A DNA stretch of 64,000 nucleotides from Astropecten irregularis (taxonomy: Eukaryota > Echinodermata > Asteroidea > Paxillosida > Astropectinidae): contig OZ020249.1 in NCBI GenBank assembly GCA_963971285.1, positions 4,216,001 through 4,280,000 of the forward strand, read 5' to 3'. The notes under the pieces are model-generated. The model was not told the origin of the DNA. It did not search any database and saw only the letters and a list, made by a program, of their open reading frames with translations. The translations under genes were made by a program, and so were the position numbers. Below, one piece after another: positions 61,513 to 64,000 of the stretch (position 1 is the first letter of the stretch; each line of letters opens with the position of its first letter).

Positions 61513-61600
61513 CTGTGCAATGATTTAGATCCAGACCTTGATAGCCTGCCCTAATCTTCAATGCATCCACCAGCTTCTTCTTCTAGTTTTCTTGCAAATT
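61513..61600 (-). pseudogene. Exon-like cassette E4 (nonsense)
   Basis: Both splice borders are kept, but the tyrosine codon after IED is TAG. The first half still reads FARKLEEEAGGCIED. It sits just right of the best-preserved tRNA-like copy. Confidence 0.4.
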
Positions 61601-61801
61601 CTGAAAAGTCAAAATTATATATGAAATGAGTTTTCAGACACGTGTGAAAAAGTGGAACAGGTCCAGACCTGAAAGCCCGAAATCCAAAGTTCGAGACCCG
61701 GTACAGCAGGATTTTTTTTTTCGACTCGAGTGTCAAAAAGTGGCAGTTTGGAACAGGTCCGGACCTGAGAGCCCGAAAAGCAGCTCTCAGAGACATCATA
61801 C

Positions 61802-61889
61802 CTGTGGGATGATTTAGATCCAGACCTTGAAAGCCTGCCATAATCTCCAATGAATCCACCAGCTTCTTCTTCTAGTTTTCTTGCAAATT
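61802..61889 (-). pseudogene. Exon-like cassette E5 (open, nearest unique DNA)
   Basis: This is an open 88-nt cassette with acceptor GGACTTTCCAG and donor CACAG/GTATGATG, reading FARKLEEEAGGFIGDYGRL then SRSGSKSSH. A second possible acceptor (CTCATTTCAG) 20 nt upstream would extend it to 61909 and is absent from the other copies. It borders the unique region and has other candidate minus-strand exons upstream, so it may be the source exon of the five copies, or a real exon. Family not recognised. Confidence 0.4.
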
Positions 61890-61919
61890 CTGGAAAGTCC
61901 AAATTATATCTGAAATGAG

Positions 61920-62239
61920 TTTTAAGATATATAAAAACTGCTAGGAGATGATGAAGTTTCAAAGAAAGGTACAGAAATATGCAACGGATAACTTAGAGCG
62001 GTCAGTGCTGGGTTGGTTTGCATAATCAATCAGGAAATCTGCACGCATGTGATAGATGCTTGCTCGTTGTACAGCGAGTGCATCTATCACATAGACTAGG
62101 GAACACCACGCTGAGTCATTAAACCACAAATCTTCAAATTTTCTTGGTGGTTATTTCAGTTAACACTTTTGGAGCCCTTGGCCTATAGGACCGGTCATGT
62201 CAACATCGTTGAAATGGAGTAATGAAGGGTTCTACTCAC
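61920..62239. other. Unique spacer, no gene seen
   Basis: This stretch lies between cassette E5 and the 87-nt candidate exon. It has no long open frame and no similarity to the satellite. The only structure I see is the hairpin at 62049-62090. If the exon calls are right it would be intron. Confidence 0.5.
62049..62090. repeat. 42-nt perfect-arm hairpin
   Basis: GTGATAGATGC (62049-62059) and its exact reverse complement GCATCTATCAC (62080-62090) flank a 20-nt interior that can pair further through CTCG/CGAG. It is too short for a typical animal pre-miRNA. It may be a MITE end or a remnant inverted repeat. Confidence 0.5.
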
Positions 62240-62326
62240 AAGATCAAATCTTTGTTGTGAGGAAGTTCCTGGACTTGTCTTCATCTTGAAAAGAGCTCTA
62301 GGAGTTTTGGCCCAAGGCATACCAAT
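62240..62326 (-). CDS. Candidate 87-nt internal exon, unknown protein
   Basis: On the minus strand a strong pyrimidine tract and acceptor (TTTTGATATTCCAG) precede 29 open codons, followed by a strong donor (CTT then GTGAGTAG). Both other frames have stops. The peptide starts IGMPWAKTPRALFKMK and continues SPGTSSQQRFDL, basic and serine-rich, with no family I recognise. Phase is 0 at both ends, which does not join directly to cassette E5 (phase 1), so either an intervening exon is missed or one call is wrong. Supported only by splice-site shape and reading frame. Confidence 0.35.
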
Positions 62327-62976
62327 CTGGAATATCAAAATACAGAAAAAATTGAAGGTGGTCAATGGAGAAAATGTTTGGTAAACGAATATAGTGTAAT
62401 TAAGGCCACCAATTGTAGCTGAAACCACTTTTGTAAAGTAACTCACCTAAATACAGTGGTGGCAACAGTCTTCTTGAATATTAAGCTTACATAACTTGTG
62501 GAAAGTGGGCAGGGCTTTTAATCAGTGAGGGAAATTATGGGGCAAAACGCTAATGAAGATGTGACATTTCACAGCAGAAAGGCTGAAAGCCAACTGCTTC
62601 AAGTGGCCTAAACTACACTATCACCAAATGTTCCACAATAGAAGAGTAAGAAGTAAAAGTGTAAGAAGATAGATACCATGATTAACAAACCTCATGCACA
62701 CTGCTGATAGTCCTATCCTTGTTTTATGTGAGCAAGCTTAATATTGACTGGGGCCAATTTCATAGACCTGCTTAGCACACAAAATTTGCTTACCACAAAA
62801 ATAGAAGCTCTTGCCCAATATTTCAACAAACCACCATTGGTGTTTTTAGTTCCAAGGCAAAGATTAGATATAGGACAGTGACACAACGAATGACATTCAA
62901 CACGCAAGCAACAAAAATAACTGCACTATTTAGACCTCAATACTGGTTCCGAGTTGTTCAATCTTAAGATGCTTAC
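62327..62976. other. Mostly unique sequence with a possible dispersed-repeat fragment
   Basis: No convincing gene is visible. Around 62749-62820 a stretch beginning GGGGCCAATTTCATAGACC and containing TTAGCACACAAAATTTGC has the look of a short dispersed element common in invertebrate deuterostome genomes; this is an impression from memory, not a match I can demonstrate. The rest is AT-rich intron-like DNA. Confidence 0.3.
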
Positions 62977-63099
62977 GATGAAGACAACATAGACTAGTAC
63001 AATGTACATGTACATGTAATTTGTAATGTGTTGTCAACTTGTCACTGTCCGTGTCAGACATGTCAGACGTACAGACAGTCATGAAGCTTTGAAAATCTC
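62977..63099 (-). CDS. Candidate 123-nt exon, unknown protein
   Basis: On the minus strand, a strong acceptor (TGTAGCTTTTTTTGCAG) is followed by an open frame containing MTVCTSDMSDTDSDKLT and then a lower-complexity stretch over a TACATG repeat. A modest donor (CATC then GTAAGC) would end it at 62977. The frame enters in phase 1 and leaves in phase 1. The early part looks protein-like; the later HVHVH part is repeat-derived. Could equally be a chance frame. Confidence 0.2.
63001..63024. repeat. Short TACATG microsatellite
   Basis: Plus-strand sequence contains consecutive TACATG repeats (GTACATGTACATGTA) next to a related AATGTA. It lies inside the 123-nt candidate exon and explains the HVHV residues of its translation. 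Confidence 0.7.
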
Positions 63100-63183
63100 C
63101 TGCAAAAAAAGCTACAGAAATACTTCGTCTCGATGTTAACATGTATTCAAGATAATCTGTAGTCAACACAAGACCAATCTCAC

Positions 63184-63210
63184 CTGGAAATTGCCAAATC
63201 TGCTTAGTTC
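63184..63210 (-). CDS. Candidate 27-nt microexon
   Basis: On the minus strand a long pyrimidine tract and acceptor (CTCCTTTCTTGCCCAG) is followed 27 nt later by a consensus donor (TTTCCAG then GTGAGATT). The 27 nt are in frame for nine codons, ELSRFGNFQ, phase 0 both ends. Alternatively the donor ends a longer first exon running from upstream, since the frame stays open to 63348. Based only on splice-signal strength. Confidence 0.2.
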
Positions 63211-63365
63211 CTGGGCAAGAAAGGAGACAAACATTTCAACGAAGAGCTGTGCTGTTCTCACAACGTTCTCACAACATGACCATAGGCTCCATATCGTGAA
63301 AGTTTGTTTACAAAATAGCGCCCTCATGGGTCGGATGTTCGATATCAACTTGCACGATCGAAATG

Positions 63366-64000
63366 TATAGATAATGAGAAACTTTTTTCTGCTAGAGTTT
63401 GGAATTTCTCCCCCAATACTGAAGCTATTGAGCTGAAACTTTCACGAAATGTAGCCCCAGATGTACCCTACAGGATGGTATGGCCGGTGACGAAATCTTA
63501 AGTCATGTTCATAGCCGAAAATCCGAGTATAGCACCCCACTCTATGCGAGAAAACAGCGAAGCAGGCACAACTAAGAATGCACGTAGACTATTAGACACT
63601 TTTTTTTTTACGATAGAGTTTGAAATTTCTTCCCCAATACTGAAGCTATCGAGCTGAAACTTGCACGAAATGTAGCCCCAGATGTATACTACAGGAAAGT
63701 ATGAGCTGTGCCAGATTCCAAAGTCATGTTCATGGCCGAAAATCCAAGTATAGCACCACACGCTATGCGTCAAAACGGCAGAGCACGCGGCAAAAAAAAC
63801 CCTGCACTTAGACTATGAGACACTTTTTTCTGTTAGAGTTTGAAATTTCTCCCTCAATACTTAGGCAATCGAGCTGAAACTTGCACGAAATGTAGCCCGA
63901 GATGTACTCTACAGGAAAGTATGAGCAGTGCCAAATTCCAAAGTCATGTTCATGGCCGAAAATCCAAGTATAGCACCACACGCTATGCGACAAAACGGCA
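63366..64000. repeat. About 220-bp tandem repeat, three copies, cut by window end
   Basis: The landmark GTTCAT(A/G)GCCGAAAATCC occurs at 63507, 63728 and 63948, i.e. periods of 221 and 220 bp. Each copy holds TAGAGTTTG(A/G)AATTTCT, GAGCTGAAACTT(T/G)CACG and AAATGTAGCCC(C/G)AGATGTA in the same order. Copies differ by scattered substitutions, so the array is old compared with the satellite. Minus-strand frames through it stay open for 60-90 codons and repeat the same peptide, but the period is not a multiple of three throughout and no start or family supports coding. The repeat runs out of the window. Confidence 0.85.

Larger units (their letters stand above)
59196..61920. repeat. Mosaic of diverged satellite relatives, roughly 570-bp composite units
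   Basis: The sequence GAGACATCATACCTGTG recurs at 59442, 60013, 60581, 61501 and 61790, giving unit spacings of 571, 568, 920 and 289 bp. A full unit holds plus-strand 96-bp modules, one minus-strand tRNA-like module with its AT-rich tail, and a ~150-bp segment with an exon-like cassette. The third interval is enlarged by extra 96-bp modules and the last is truncated. Copies are much more diverged than satellite monomers. This is a transition zone, probably related to the ancestor of the satellite. Confidence 0.8.

Noticed and set aside
62713..62907. 64-codon minus-strand open frame
   Set aside because: It crosses what looks like a dispersed-repeat fragment, has no splice-site support at its ends, and no recognisable domain.
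63498..63773. 91-codon minus-strand gene at the right end
   Set aside because: It spans parts of two copies of the ~220-bp tandem repeat and repeats the same peptide, as expected from repeated DNA.

Overview
The window is non-coding eukaryotic repeat DNA with a short, mostly single-copy flank on the right. Positions 1 to about 59196 are one uninterrupted satellite array with a 192-bp monomer, about 308 copies by simple division, all in the same orientation. The array is already mid-monomer at position 1, so it continues beyond the window. A marine invertebrate animal is the best guess: spliceosome-type exon borders occur on the minus strand at 61.8-63.2 kb, together with a giant higher-order satellite and short dispersed repeats. 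An echinoderm or other invertebrate deuterostome is only a weak impression. Nothing looks bacterial.

Monomer anatomy (example 10138-10329): an AT-rich segment, an A8 run, a hairpin with a CCCGGG core, then two copies of a 36-bp module. Each module carries the 14-bp perfect palindrome CAGGTCCGGACCTG. Read on the minus strand, each monomer has the layout of a small tRNA-type Pol III gene: a weak A-box-like site, 43 nt, a B-box-like site (GGTGCGAGACC), 13 nt, then T8. The array has two domains, I (1 to ~43430) and II (~43430-59196), with different marker variants. Both are built of nested higher-order repeats of 768, 1157, 1728, 2884, 3166, 4038 and 4994 bp. Monomers of 93, 156, 168 and 229 bp mark individual deletion and unequal-exchange events.

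Region 59196-61920 is a mosaic of diverged relatives. It holds four minus-strand single-module copies with a much better B box (GGTTCGAGACC in three of them), a plus-strand 96-bp tandem repeat of the same tRNA-like module, and five copies of an 88-nt exon-like cassette on the minus strand with acceptor and donor sites. The single-module copies are 36 bp shorter than a satellite monomer over the same interval, and direct repeats of GTCTGGGAAA lie 155 bp apart around one of them. This gives a testable route for the origin of the satellite: tandem duplication of a ~156-bp tRNA-like unit, then duplication of its 36-bp module to 192 bp.

Region 61920-63365 is mostly unique sequence with a few candidate minus-strand exons, a short hairpin and a possible dispersed-repeat fragment. 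Region 63366-64000 is a separate ~220-bp tandem repeat cut by the window end. The long open frames across the array are by-products of a 192-bp (64-codon) period and are not annotated as genes.
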